Positions 35,015 to 45,986 of a DNA stretch of 64,000 nt are shown here, one piece after another. This DNA comes from Turbatrix aceti (taxonomy: Eukaryota; Nematoda; Chromadorea; Rhabditida; Panagrolaimidae). Within the stretch, counting starts at the first letter, position 1, and each line of letters starts with the position of its first letter. Location: the NCBI GenBank assembly GCA_963969345.1, contig OZ017770.1, positions 10,720,180 to 10,784,179 on the forward strand. Direction: 5' to 3'. Made by a program: the position numbers and the translations under genes. The notes under the pieces are model-generated. The model made no database searches and was not told the DNA's origin. It saw only the letters and a program-made list of their open reading frames with translations.

Positions 35015-35215
35015 CAAGCATTCGTGCGCATCCCCGCGCTTTTCGTTCGCATCCCTGCAAAAAGCGTAATGCAGGGATGCAACGAGAAAGCGCGGGGATG
35101 CATCTCAGCCTCAAACACCCAAAAAAAGCATCCCCGCGGTTTTGGTGTGCATCCCCGCGGAATTTTTGCATCCCTGCGGTTTTGGTGTGCATCCCTGCAT
35201 TTTGTCGGGCCTGTG
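35015..35215 (-). repeat. Right TIR and subterminal repeats of CACTA-like element
   Basis: Mirror of the left end: GCATCCCCGCG(C/G), GCATCCCTGC and TTTTGGTGTGCATCCC units, then the perfect inverted terminus ending GGGCCTGTG. Confidence 0.85.
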
Positions 35216-35311
35216 CAAAGACCAACGCAGAATTCGTGATACAAAGTGAGTTCAACTCTACCAACTAGTGTGTTTTGGCATGATTGTGCGCAGCAGTCGA
35301 TCGTGTCAACT
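35216..35311 (+). repeat. Host sequence between two transposons
   Basis: This continues the accessory sequence interrupted at 33102 (AAGACCAACGCAGAATTCG...) through the foldback arm to GTGTCAACT (35303-35311). That 9-mer is repeated at 39405-39413 after the MULE. The unbroken version is at 27655-27762. Confidence 0.95.
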
Positions 35312-35373
35312 GAAGGCGGTTCTGAGCGACCCGACTCAGGAAAATGAGCGAGCGGCGGCCGACCAGGGGGGGG
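35312..35373 (+). repeat. MULE left terminal inverted repeat
   Basis: Aligns with the complement of 39345-39404; differences are GGCG/GGCGT at the tip and two transitions (GAGCGACCC versus GAGTGATCC). It runs into a G-rich tract. Confidence 0.92.
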
Positions 35374-35667
35374 GAAGGGGGGGGAGAGAGAGGGGTGCGT
35401 TCATGTGTGACTATGCAGCAAAAAAGTGTGCGTATCGCAGCAGAATAATTCACAGGGTCCCCCCTTTTTTTTTATTATTATTATTTTTTATTTATGATCA
35501 GTTTTTTTCCGCGCGGTAGCGGGAGTTTGTTCCGAAAAAAAAACATCAGACGTTTAATTAGGATTTTTTACTTTTTTGGTCTAATTTAGTTTAATAATAA
35601 TTATAATAATTTCCATAATAATAATTGTGATAATATTTTAAGCGGTGCGTTTTTGAAAAAAAATATA

Positions 35668-35750
35668 TAACACAAGGATTATATTTAATTTTAACAAATT
35701 ATTTTTCAAAAAAGTACAAATTTTATCCTCCATAAAACTGCATTGCAAAC
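35668..35750 (+). repeat. MULE internal inverted repeat, left
   Basis: An 83-bp block (TAACACAAGG...CATTGCAAAC) inverted at 38942-39024 with about three mismatches. The stretch between it and the outer TIR is not conserved, so the original long TIRs have been replaced in the middle. Confidence 0.88.
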
Positions 35751-36008
35751 AAAATTACTTTCGTTCAATTTTTTATTAATATTTATGATCAATTTTTCAT
35801 TTTTGGTTTAATACCAAAAACAATAATAATTTTTTAAGGGATATTTACAACTCTATAAAAAATGTTGTATCCAAAATTTTTTTTATGATTTTGGAACAAG
35901 TTCGGGCCATCGTTATGATATTATGATATATCAGGTTCAAAACAAAGTATAAAAATTTATTCATAATCCAGCTTTGATTTCGACCGAGTCATTAACAATC
36001 GAGTTATT

Positions 36009-37206
36009 TTAAATCATAGGGGGAGCAGTGATAATTGGGTGAGGGGCATTAATAATTGGGTGAAATTCTTTCGTTCCTCGAGTGCTTGACGTTTCAAAAA
36101 AAAGCGATGAAAGGCGTGGATCTTGATGAAGGCTATTCGGTGAAACTACGAGAATGTCTTCGTTGTCGGTATCCCAGAACACGAGATTCACGTTCTTAAC
36201 GACAACTGGGATCGGTCGGCAAGCTTCGAGAAGACGAGCGGCAGTCACATCACGAATGGCAATGCCGTTTCCGTCGCAGATTCGTTCGATCTTGAGCATA
36301 GAAGCGCAGTGAATGACACGCTTGGCCGCTCGTACTTTGAAAGCTTCATCGCCTGGATTCTGCTCAGCATCTGCATTGTATTCGTCCAGGCTCTGCTTGA
36401 ACGCCTTGTCTCTCTTCATCCACGTTCGTCCTTGAGACCGGGGGTTCTTGCCGCGATACTTGAGCTGGTTGTATCTGATCACCGATGCGTGGCAGATTTT
36501 CTCCAGACATATGATATATTCTTCTAGAGTACAGTCAGGCTTGATCATGGCGCGGTAGCGGGAGTTAAACGATTCGGCTGGGTTTGTGTTTCGTGTTCGT
36601 TTGCACTGTGAAAAACTTTTCAGCAGTGACAACCACTGGGTTCGTACGTAGTCCCTGAACTCCTAAAAAAATAATAAATTGTTATACTGTCTTAGAACAT
36701 TGTTTCTAACTCACCTGTAGTTGTCTCGTTGGCCAGGTGGAAGGATCCTGATCGGCAGGAGGTAGTGGTGGGTTGCGTAGCACCATGTACCAGAATTTTT
36801 TGATGTCTTCTTGGGGGAGGAAAAACAGACCGGCGCATGACCGTATGTAGGTCTGGATGATGGGAGACTTGTTGCCTTCGGCAAGGAGACCCAATTGTCC
36901 TGCCATCCGCCGAATCCGTTGTGACAAATGGAAAGAACAACCATAGAGTTGCTCTTCCGTCACAAGAACTTGCTTGTAAGCCGTGTATTGCGCGACTTCG
37001 TGATCGAGGTGAAGTCGCTCGCACGACAACATGCCACCTGCGGCTTCTTTGATGGCTGCGAAGACCTCGACGTATTCCTCGGTCGTTCGACCTTTCATCA
37101 GTGCGAACGCGACCGGCATCCACTCGCCCGTTACTAAAAATATTAGGTTGCAGGGAAAGTTTCCCGCCATTTTAAGGAAAAAGTTTGTATTATTTTTAAA
37201 CCACAA
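36009..37206 (-). CDS. MULE transposase, two exons, 5' end unresolved
   Basis: Exon 1 (37206-36715) and exon 2 (36662-36009) are joined by a 52-bp intron with CAG|GTGAGT donor and TTTTTTTAG acceptor, in phase 0. The joined frame reads about 380 residues. Exon 1 contains MPVAFALMKGRTTEEYVEVF, then LHLDHEVAQY, which holds a catalytic Asp followed by a conserved Glu, and GCSFHLSQ with the C-x2-H motif. LPQEDIKKFW follows. Exon 2 gives NTNPAESFNSRYR, where the Glu is the expected third acid of the DDE triad. The first catalytic Asp (normally in a DGTF-like motif) is not found; the sequence before MPVAF reads as NNTNFFLKMAGNF. The start is therefore not defined, and upstream exons or decay are possible. 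The product would cut and paste the surrounding element by binding its TIRs in the nucleus. The C-terminal tail ends in near-repeated HPIINAPHPIITAPP. Confidence 0.85.
36663..36714 (-). other. 52-bp intron of the MULE transposase
   Basis: Minus-strand GTGAGT...TTTTTTTAG joins codon CAG to GAG. Removing it restores one reading frame across the transposase, and reading through meets a stop after two codons. It gives a direct hint of the short intron size this genome tolerates. Confidence 0.85.
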
Positions 37207-37224
37207 AAAAGCAACAATGTAGAA

Positions 37225-37508
37225 CTAATTATGTACAACTGTAATCGACAACTTCTTGCCATTTAATAGGTACCTGCCGGATTTTATGAGCGTGGAAATC
37301 CAGAGAGCTAGAGGCGAAGAAGTCGTCGAGGTCGGTTTGTCATTTTTTTCTTGCAGTTTTTGTGCAACCCGGTTAAGTGAGGCACAGTAGTAATTAGCAC
37401 AAGTCGTTGGTTCGTATAAAAAAATGCCCCGGTGCACAATGCCGTTGACGTTGCGCCGGAAAATTTTTTTGACTTTCCTTTGAAGAACCTCAGGTTCTCG
37501 GGTCGCAT
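37225..37508 (-). pseudogene. Possible upstream transposase exon, frame-disrupted
   Basis: The minus-strand frame from about 37500 reads VLQRKVKKIFRR, then HRGIFLYEPTTCANYYCAS, then NRVAQKLQEKND, and loses protein-like character. A CAG|GTACCT donor lies at about 37276. It has the position and basic, Cys-containing character of an N-terminal DNA-binding region, but I cannot match a zinc-finger family and no splice phase joins it cleanly to the catalytic exon. Confidence 0.35.
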
Positions 37509-38118
37509 GCCTATCTTATCTGAGCTAAGCCGCTGCCGCTTTATATATGAATGGCACAGAGTACCCTCTTCTTATTGCCAGTGATCAGGTTGCTGAACCT
37601 TCGAACGCGCGGCGGAAGGTCAAAAGTTGTATGCCTGGATCGACTTTGGTCCGGGCTTGATAGGCCGACAATTCATGGGGTATGCAAATTTCCAGTTTTG
37701 ACACCTTTTCAACAAAGTGAAAATATTGAACGGTTGTGGAGTTAGGGGGCCTTATAAGTTCTCCAAAATAGCGTGCTGCCCGCCGCGGTCCTCTTCAACC
37801 AGCCTCACAACTCGCAAGTCATTGACACCCACATGGATAAAAAGCGTTCAACATCTTCGAGGTAGAAGTCCCGCTTATAGAATTTTGCGAACCCCGCCAT
37901 TGTGATATTGTAGGAAAGGCTTCCCTCACCCATCGCACTGCAAAAGTTCCGTGCCGCTTCGGCTGCGGAGCACATAAGGATCTAACGCTAAAGTAAGAAG
38001 CAAAATTTTACCTTTGGTAAAAAAATTTTTGTTCATGAGTCCGACGCCTCATTCCAAATCCGGAAACGCTATTGTATGCATTACTGTATGGCCTTTATAT
38101 AATTACTCAATTAAAATT

Positions 38119-38409
38119 TCAAGACCTATCTGGAAAAAAATAGTACAAAAAAGCCGCATCCGATGCAGAAAACCCAACATCGTTATGATGCCGAAGAACT
38201 GCTTGAATGTCGCTTGATCCCCATTGAATTCGCATTCTCTGGTTTTCGGGAATCGCTCGGACGTGGTTGTTGAGCGTGCGAATTTGCACTGATCTCCCCA
38301 GGCGTTGTTGAATTTCCGAAGCCGCCTCGTTGCGGGAAAAAAAAGGTCCGACCTGCGCCAGAATATTCTGAATGCCAGGTTCAGTCCAAGGGATAGTTGA
38401 TGGAGGCAT
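38119..38409 (-). CDS. Unrecognised 96-aa ORF in the MULE
   Basis: Opens with ATG (MPPSTIPWTEPGIQNILAQV) and includes EAASEIQQRLGRSVQIRTLN, which could form a helix-turn-helix. It has no stop until PDRS. It lies upstream of the transposase on the same strand and could be a first exon or an accessory protein. Downstream, the frame around 37930-37740 also reads plausibly (AKFYKRDFYLEDVERFLSMW) but is separated by stops. No family is recognised. Confidence 0.3.
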   Translation of the reverse strand: MPPSTIPWTEPGIQNILAQVGPFFSRNEAASEIQQRLGRSVQIRTLNNHVRAIPENQRMRIQWGSSDIQAVLRHHNDVGFSASDAAFLYYFFPDRS

Positions 38410-38941
38410 GACGAAGCAAACGACGTCTTACTCATGCGATAGTGGTCTGTGCCAACTGAGGGTTATTCGCATTGCTTATTGCTACCCCCATTTTGCAACT
38501 TGTTTTCACCGGTTTAACTTGGCAAAGATAAAAATAATGCCGACAAATAGGCACGATAATATGGGTTGCGATTCACCGCGCGCCTTGCGCGGAAGTCCGG
38601 CGCCTTGCACGGCGCCTTGCGCGGAAGGCCGGCGCAAAGTGTGAAAACCCTTGCGGCAGAAAGCGCGGGACCGATACAGCCAACTCGCGGCATTAATTTC
38701 TGCAATTACCAAATGTATTATACTAATATTTATCAAATTCCTGCATTTACCAAATGTAATATTTTATCATAATTGTCAATTTAAAAAAATTTTTTGATTA
38801 AAATAGTAACATTACCAAATTTATTTTTACATATAATATATGTACAAAAATTTACAACAAAATCGTATTTAAATTAAGCCTATGCTGTTTTTTTACGGGA
38901 AAATGTGTGCACGATCAGTAGCAATTATAAATCTTTGTTTT

Positions 38942-39024
38942 GTTTGCAACGCAGTTTTATGGAGGACAAAATTTGTACTTTTTTGAAAAATTATTTGTTA
39001 AAATTAAATATAATCCTTGTGTTA
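38942..39024 (-). repeat. MULE internal inverted repeat, right
   Basis: Partner of 35668-35750. A related short direct repeat (AGCAATTATAAATCTTTG) precedes it at about 38920 and recurs at about 39127, so the right end also holds a tandem duplication. Confidence 0.85.
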
Positions 39025-39344
39025 TTTGATTTTTTTAAATTACAAGTAAGGTTCAGGAGAATAATCGCTATAATGCGGACACAAGGTAAGTATCTGAAAA
39101 ATTTATGAACACTATTTTTTTTCGGTAGCAATTATAAATCTTTGTTTTATTTGCAATGTAGTTTTTTAGTCAGTGAGTTTTTTTTAAAGTTGTTTCTTGC
39201 TCCTTTATGAAAAATGAACTTTTTTAATCATTATATTTGTGTCATTTTCTTTCAAAAAAATTCAACAGGGGGGACCCTATGCTTTTTTCGCGTGCGTCGG
39301 TTGCATCGGCGTTCGTCCGTTTTCCGCGCGCCCCTCGCTTTCTC

Positions 39345-39404
39345 CCCCCCCTGGTCGGCCGCCGCTCGCTCATTTTCCTGAGTCGGATCACTCAGAACCA
39401 CGCC
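39345..39404 (-). repeat. MULE right terminal inverted repeat
   Basis: CTGGTCGGCCGCCGCTCGC...CTCAGAACCACGCC, the complement of the left end, directly followed by the 9-bp target duplicate. Confidence 0.92.
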
Positions 39405-39413
39405 GTGTCAACT

Positions 39414-40341
39414 CGGTCGTTTCGGAGTAAAGGTGGTTGTCTATGTGTATTTATGTATGTATGTATGTTTTTTTGATGATCAGAGCTTAAACTCGCCAGC
39501 GCATGCGCGTTGTGTAAGAATTTTAACAGCCTGATAAGAGGATTAGTTTCAATATTGTTATAAAAATATTTTTTTAGTAAATCAAGTCTACGTCCCTCGC
39601 AACGAGCCATGTCTGAGAAAAAATATTAATTTTGAGCAACATTACAAGTTTAAAAAAAATTGTTATCAGCTATTTGTGCTTTTGTGTACGTGTAGATACC
39701 CAGCAGACGAAATATTTAGGCAAAGAGATTTTTCATGAGGTGTCTTTTGCTAATGTTTAGATGTCAGCGTAAGTGAAAAGAACTGGCAAACTCAATACAA
39801 ACGTGTTTAGTCTAGTGGCTATCGATCACGCAAAAGAAAAATCAAAAACACGCATGCGCATGCGCATGCCTAAAAAACAACATTATGATGCATTACTCTG
39901 AAACTTGGGTTGTTTCTGAATTTTAAAATTTACACAGAAAGCAAGCCAGTTATCCGAGTCAAACAACATTGCCGTTTTCTTTACAGAAAATTAAAAGAGT
40001 TATCTGATTACCAAAGCGACATAGCATAGCATAAAAATTTTCTCAGGTCAAATATTTTGTCGTACCGTGGGTCGCTGTGAGTTGCTGGGGGTGGCATTAG
40101 GTCGCACACAAACAGAACATATCTTTTGATAAAAATGCAAATAAAAACAATTTAAAAAAAAAGACATCCCTGTAATTCCATCTTAATAGTTTGCTTCATG
40201 GGTATCAACAAATCAAATTCTTGTCGGCCCGGTGCGGCCCGATTGACACACTTGGCGAAAATGCCGTTTATACCCACCCCCGTCGACCAGAAATGCCCCC
40301 TTACTAAGAATAACAAAACGTAATAAAATAGTAACGAAAAA
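39414..40341 (+). repeat. Accessory segmental duplication, copy B left part
   Basis: Resumes the host sequence after the MULE and is collinear with 27763-28688. It differs by rare substitutions and small indels. It includes the second GCATGC alternating tract (39848-39869). No gene is seen. Confidence 0.9.
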
Positions 40342-40559
40342 TGTTACTCTACTTCAGCCTGCTAAATCAAACGTAACATTATAGCGAAAAAAAGTGTTAC
40401 TCTACTTCAGCCTGCTCAATCAAACGTAACATTATAGCAAAAAAAAGTGTTACTCTACTTCAGCCTGCTAAATCAAACGTAACATTATAGCGAAAAATAG
40501 TGTTACTCTACTTCAGTCTGCTAAATCAAACGTAACATTATAGCGAAAAAAAGTGTTAC
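40342..40559 (+). repeat. 53-bp minisatellite array C (about 4 copies)
   Basis: Same monomer and same flanks as array A, but only four copies against about 17. Array length has therefore changed since the segmental duplication while the flanks stayed nearly identical. Confidence 0.95.
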
Positions 40560-42260
40560 AAAAGAAGAATGGAAGCGCTGTGTCAGGAGCCACGAAAAAG
40601 AAAATCTTGGATTAACGGACTGGGGTATAATTAATTGACAAATAGAAATAAAAAACTTTGGCTGTCGTCAAAGTTTTACGGCAGCCAAAGTTTTACGTGA
40701 TAATGCAGTACTGGTTTTTCAAGGAGTTGACAGTCATTTTTGGAATAATTTTTTATATGTACTATTGGCTCCAAGCTTTTCAAATTGAGTAATCACGTGA
40801 CTTCGCTCAGTGCTCTCTCGGCCGAGCACTGAAGCAAGCAGATTGGCTCGAATGTTTGGCTCGTACGTACTAGTATGTATAACAATTTTAGTCACCAGTT
40901 TCGTCGTTCTCAATGGCGTTTGTTTTTGTTGAAGAAGTAATAAATACATAACTTTGTGTTTTTAATAATTGTTTCATACTACACAAAACAGCGATCAATA
41001 AGAACGTTTGTTCCTGCCAATTCGGCGGATTTGCAAACGCAAAGGGGGAACATAATAAATCTGATCTTATAATAATTTTTCTTACGTTAAATCAGTTTAC
41101 ATTGAACAGAGAAATAAACATACCAGGAATGAAGCTGTGGGTTCGCGGATAACCCAAACGGTGGTCCCGCCACAAAATGCGCCAGGGCTTCAAAATCAGA
41201 AAATCACTAATATTTTAACTTTTTATAGGAATAAAACTAAATTATATTTTTCACAAAATTTTTTCAAGTGTTGGGCAAATATTCGCTTAGTGTCCGTTTC
41301 AGGGATGAGAGCGGGTAATCACAATTAGCCAAACGAAATATTATTTTTAGACCAAACAAACATAAAATCCAGCTCAAATAACACTAAACAGACTTCAATA
41401 GGATATGAGGCCACTTTTGTGAGCATACACTGGATCCGGCAGTAACAGGTCATCTGGGGTCACTGTGTAAACGTTGACAACACAAGATGTATAATATGTA
41501 TACTGATCACGTTATTTCGCTTTGAGCTAAATATTGACTTTTTTGTAACTAGCCAGTCACAGCACTTTTGCAAGTAGGGACATCCTGCTTGTTTGATGGA
41601 TGGTTGGGGGTCTCACTCAGTCAGTCGTTGTCCACCCAGCCAGCCAGCTGGTACTTGTTTTTTCCACACACACTGCTGCGCGTTTAAACGTACTGTGGGG
41701 TACAACAAATATAAAAAAATTAAAAACGCTTTTTTTTATACTTTGTCACTGACAGCACAGTTAAAAAAAAGATTCAGACCTGGGAAGAAGTAAAGCCAAA
41801 CAGTAAAACAAAGTGCAGCAGGATGCATGACACATTTGCAACGGACTTACGGCAGGCAAGAAGTCGCTTTTCGTAAGCCTTTCGACTTAAAAGCTATGTA
41901 CTGTAACTTGAAGCAAATAAAAAGAAAAGAATCTGTTTCCGTTGAAACGGTTTTCCAATGATGCCATAGGATACTGATTTCAGAAACCAAGGTCAGTGTC
42001 CGTATGGCATCACTGCGAAAGCTGTTTCAAGAAAATCGCTACAAAGTAGGTATGTACCGATGCTTGCCTGTTTTACTTCACAAAAGAAGAATGGAAGCGC
42101 TGTGTCAGGAGCCAGGAAAAGGAAAATCTTGGATTAACGGACTAGGGGTATAATTGATTGCCAAATAGAAAGACTCAATGATAGAAAACAAGGCACCGTT
42201 GATACAAAAAGGCAGATACCAAAAAAGAATAGAGATACTAATAGAGGAAAAAATTGCCGC
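40560..42260 (+). repeat. Accessory segmental duplication, copy B right part
   Basis: Matches 29595-31177 at a fixed offset to 42142, then continues as at 26930-27060 (GGGGTATAATTG...ATTGCCGC) to the hinge. AT-rich; the repeated ~13-bp-stem hairpin lies at 40652-40698. No gene is supported. Confidence 0.9.
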
Positions 42261-45200
42261 ACAGCAAAAAAATGATGACAAAGAAGATAAATAGGGAACG
42301 ATGAGCAAGACGGACACATGCTTTTGTGCAAGAATAAAAAGACAAACAGTTATTTATGTGAGCTATCATAGCTCGACAAAAGCGCTGCATCAAACGTATC
42401 AACCTGAATGCATCCGGTAAAATAAAAAAGCAGGCTTCACCAGATTAACGAAAAAAGCGCAGACAGCAGAATAATTTTGAAAGAAATACATAGACAACCA
42501 CCTTTACTTCGAAACGACCGAGTTGACACGATCGACTGCTGCGCACAATCATGCCAAAACACACTAGTTGGGAGAACAATTCGGTTGATCACCGTTTAAC
42601 ATAATCGATACAAAAAGGCATAACAAAAAGAAGATGTGAACATAACAACAATCTGTCAGACAAGTATTTATACGAGTAAAACAATAGTGATGGATAGCCG
42701 TCAACAAATACATATATGTAAATAAAGAACGCCGGGTAAAACGTAAGAACAAAAATTGAGCAGCAGAAACAATCAACCAAATCCCCCCCCTCTCCCCTAT
42801 TGACCAAAAAGCACATGCTGTGCCCGATGCAACATAATCATAATAAACCATCTACAGTTAAATTTTAATAAATAAAATATCAACATTCTTGTCAGTTTTT
42901 GTTATAACAAAAAAATATTCTCAATAAAAGGACAACGAAAGCTAAAACAAAAATTCGCAAATGCGAAGCTGATAAGAAAGACTCCTACCGTTACTCTACT
43001 AACCATGGTACGAAAACGCACGCTCTGTTTTTTGTAGTAGTATAGAACGGAGTTTCAAATCGGCTTTTTTTTGTTTCAGTTTATTTGGGAGCATCTAGCC
43101 CCCAAATAAACTGGAAACATTGAAGAATTTGTAAGCGCACTAACAAAAAAGCATCTTGTCTACCCCAGTTTCAAATTAAAAATGGCTTAATTTTGCCTTG
43201 GCCTATTTGTACAGTCGTAGGTCGTTGTTCTGACTTGCCTCTCTCAATGTTTCTTGACTAGTTCGGCATTCCAGTTATTTAAAAAATAATTATAAAAAAA
43301 TTAAAAGTAAACAGTTTTCTTTTTTTTGAACGGCACGTATTTTGTCTTTCCATTTTGTCTTATGCCGCGGATACAACAGTTCTGATTTTGGAAAAGAAAA
43401 GCACAATTTAGTAAAAAAATGCTTGTGCTCTTGTATTGTGTCGACGCCCTACCTCTACTATCAGCTATAAACAATTTATACTGATTAATTGAGCGGCGGA
43501 CAACGAAAGCTAAAACAAAAATTCGCAAATGCGAAGCTGATAAGAAAGACTTCTACCGTTACTCTACTAACCATGGTACGGAGTTCGAAAACGCACGCTC
43601 TGTTTTTTGTAGTAGTATAGAACGGAGTTTCAAATCGGCTTTTTTTTGTTTCCTATTGTTTTTATCACGATGCCAAAGCTTGGTGAGATATTTTCTCTTT
43701 TGACTCAAGAGACATTTCACCACAGTACTTAACCAAGTGCCAGCTATTTGACTGAAAAAAAAGGACCACACATCTCTTTGACTGGGTGTACAACGGCTGC
43801 ATCTTAACGAACAACAAAGCAAAGGGGGGAGGGGGGGGGGGGGCTCACCAAACGCAAAAGCACTACAGTGTGCGTAGTATATTACAGCAAGTGCAAAAAA
43901 TGGGATTACACCGTCAACGCGTCATGAAAATGGAAATTGGTAAAAATGGACACGCACCGGCAAATGGGACCCCCTCCCCCACGGTACTGTACCAAAGTGA
44001 CAGAGGACCAAACTCCGACACGTTACCTAATAAACAACAATTAAAATGCATTACTCTGAAACCTGAGTAGTTTCTGGAATTTATATATTACACCGAAAAC
44101 AACCCACTTCATCGAGTCAAGTATCGTTGTCTTTTTCTCAACAGAAAATTAAAAAAAGTTGTCTAATGACCCAAAACCTAATCACCGAGGCAACCATACA
44201 ACTGACTTAAATCAGGCGTTAATGTGCTGCTCGCAGCATAAAACGCATCCTGCCGAGGTCGGCACAGATAATCCGTTAAGCTAGCGTCCGGCTGACCACT
44301 GCAAAAGCTATGGATTCTAGCCATTTGGCAGTGAATCTCATTATAATAACCAACACAAAAGAGAAACTAGATCCTTTAAAAGTTGCCAAAAGTACTTGCA
44401 AAAACTATGACACTTCCAAAGCCAAGGCGTAATTAATCGATATAATTCTTGATGGAGAATTTAATAAAAATATAAAAACATAGGGTTGCCACATTTCGAT
44501 CAATTTTTGTTGTCGATCAAGTCCAAATGCAAAATAAAAAAATTCAAAAATACATACTTCGTAGACGACAACCTATTACTCGTAATGCATGCGCGTCCGT
44601 TGTCGGCTTCTCGCCGTTCGTCCAGATAGCTAGCGTTTTACCTGACAAATTAGAAATTCGTTGTGAATACTGAGCACCAAAATTGGTACATGCGAGCTTT
44701 GATCGGGATCCCTACGACACTTCTGGGCTTAAAAATCACAGAAACGAAGCAGATATCCGAGCACAGCCGAATGATGCCTGATACGCTCTTTGGTGAACCG
44801 ATTGTGAAGAGCAGAAGCCTAGCCAAAAAAGAACACGACGATGAAAAGAAATTTGGAAAACACGTAAGCTGTCTTGCAAGCCACCATTTGGATTTCTAAA
44901 CCAAAATCGTCTTCGTTGATGTCCGGCTTGCGTAACTCTTCAAATTACGCCAGCCGGACCCTATCTTGGCACTGTTCCCAGTGCCGTACCCCCCTCTTCC
45001 CTTTTTTTCACCTAGTATAAGAAACCTAAAGGACAACAAATATATATGTTGTATTTCAAAAAGTACCGTTATCACTGATCCCATCTGGCTGACAGGTAAA
45101 CGGGAACAAAGCCAGACTCTGATGCTGAAACCAGTTTGCGGGCAAATAAGCAAGCTTTCGATGGTGACATACTGCACTATTCGCCAGTATTGTTTTTCGA

Positions 45201-45986
45201 CGTTTAATAAAACCGATCGGGTAAACCATCACTCGCACTCCCTTTGCAGCCGTCGACGAACTGTGTAAAATGCCTACAAGTCCATTAATTGTTTCCGCCC
45301 CTAACAATATGGCGATCTGCCGTACTGACAGCCCCGGATGGGTGAATGCCAGTGTTTTGCCGACAAATATTTAGGTCAAAATTTATCAAAGTCTAAATCA
45401 AAACATACGATATGGGATTCTTAGCCATTGCTAGATTAGACGTGCTCAGCATCTGTAAAACATAACCAAAATTCCACAACGCACGTAGATTCCCTGTTTT
45501 AGGCAGCCGACGAAAAAAATGCTAAAAAAACTCATCGTGCCCGTTCCTCCTTGCCTCCAGTCAGAAGTGCGTCTGCTTCGTGATCGGCGGAAGGAATCCT
45601 TCTAACAAGGTGTGAAGACAATAGAAACAAAAAATAGACGAAAAACGTAGGCCGGAAGCAGAAAGAAAGATTCATTGTAATCGGAGGTAAGCAAATGTAA
45701 ACAAGTCGATGCAAACTCATTGTTCTTGTGAAAACTCTCAACGCGAAAATTCCGAACGCGAGTAACATCTTCGTTCGACGAAAAGTATTACTTCTCGTCA
45801 AAAATATCAGTTTTTTCTTTCTTTCAGCCTTGCCTGCGGATTTCTTGATCAATTTGCATAGCGGTTTCTTGTTTTGGACTGCTCGACCTAGGGTTTGACG
45901 GATTTGATGATCATGATTCACAGTTTTTGCATGGGGGTAATGATACTTTTTTGGGCCAGTGTTTTTTGAATGCAAAAGGATTAAAG
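42261..45986 (+). repeat. Partial macrosatellite unit (right 40 percent)
   Basis: Begins in the hinge and follows unit 2 positions 14763-18490 closely, including the undamaged AT tract and the poly-G tract. It then runs directly into unit 4. Together with truncated unit 3 it forms one unit split by the accessory block. Confidence 0.95.

Larger units (their letters stand above)
33103..35215. mobile_element. CACTA-like non-autonomous DNA transposon (2113 bp)
   Basis: The termini are perfect inverted repeats of about 45 bp beginning CACAGGCCCGACAAAATG. Each end has a ~200-bp subterminal array of GCATCCCCGCGG / GCAGGGATGC motifs in both orientations. The uninterrupted host sequence at 24641-24653 and 27655-27670 reads GGCAGCAAAGACC, so the insertion left CA duplicated (33101-33102 and 35216-35217), or GCA if the last G is excluded. 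CAC...GTG ends, a 2-3 bp target duplication and subterminal motif arrays are typical of EnSpm/CACTA elements. No transposase domain is seen, hence non-autonomous. Confidence 0.85.
35312..39404 (-). mobile_element. Mutator-like element (MULE), 4093 bp
   Basis: It is inserted in the accessory repeat with a perfect 9-bp target duplication GTGTCAACT (35303-35311, 39405-39413); the empty site is intact at about 27754-27762. The termini are ~60-bp inverted repeats sharing GGTTCTGAG, CCGACTCAGGAAAATGAGCG and GCGGCCGACCAGGGGGG, with a few mismatches at the extreme end. A second inverted pair lies further in (35668-35750 and 38942-39024). It encodes an MULE-type transposase on the minus strand. The 9-bp duplication, long TIRs and transposase agree. 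The N-terminal coding part looks decayed, so the copy is probably inactive. Confidence 0.93.
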
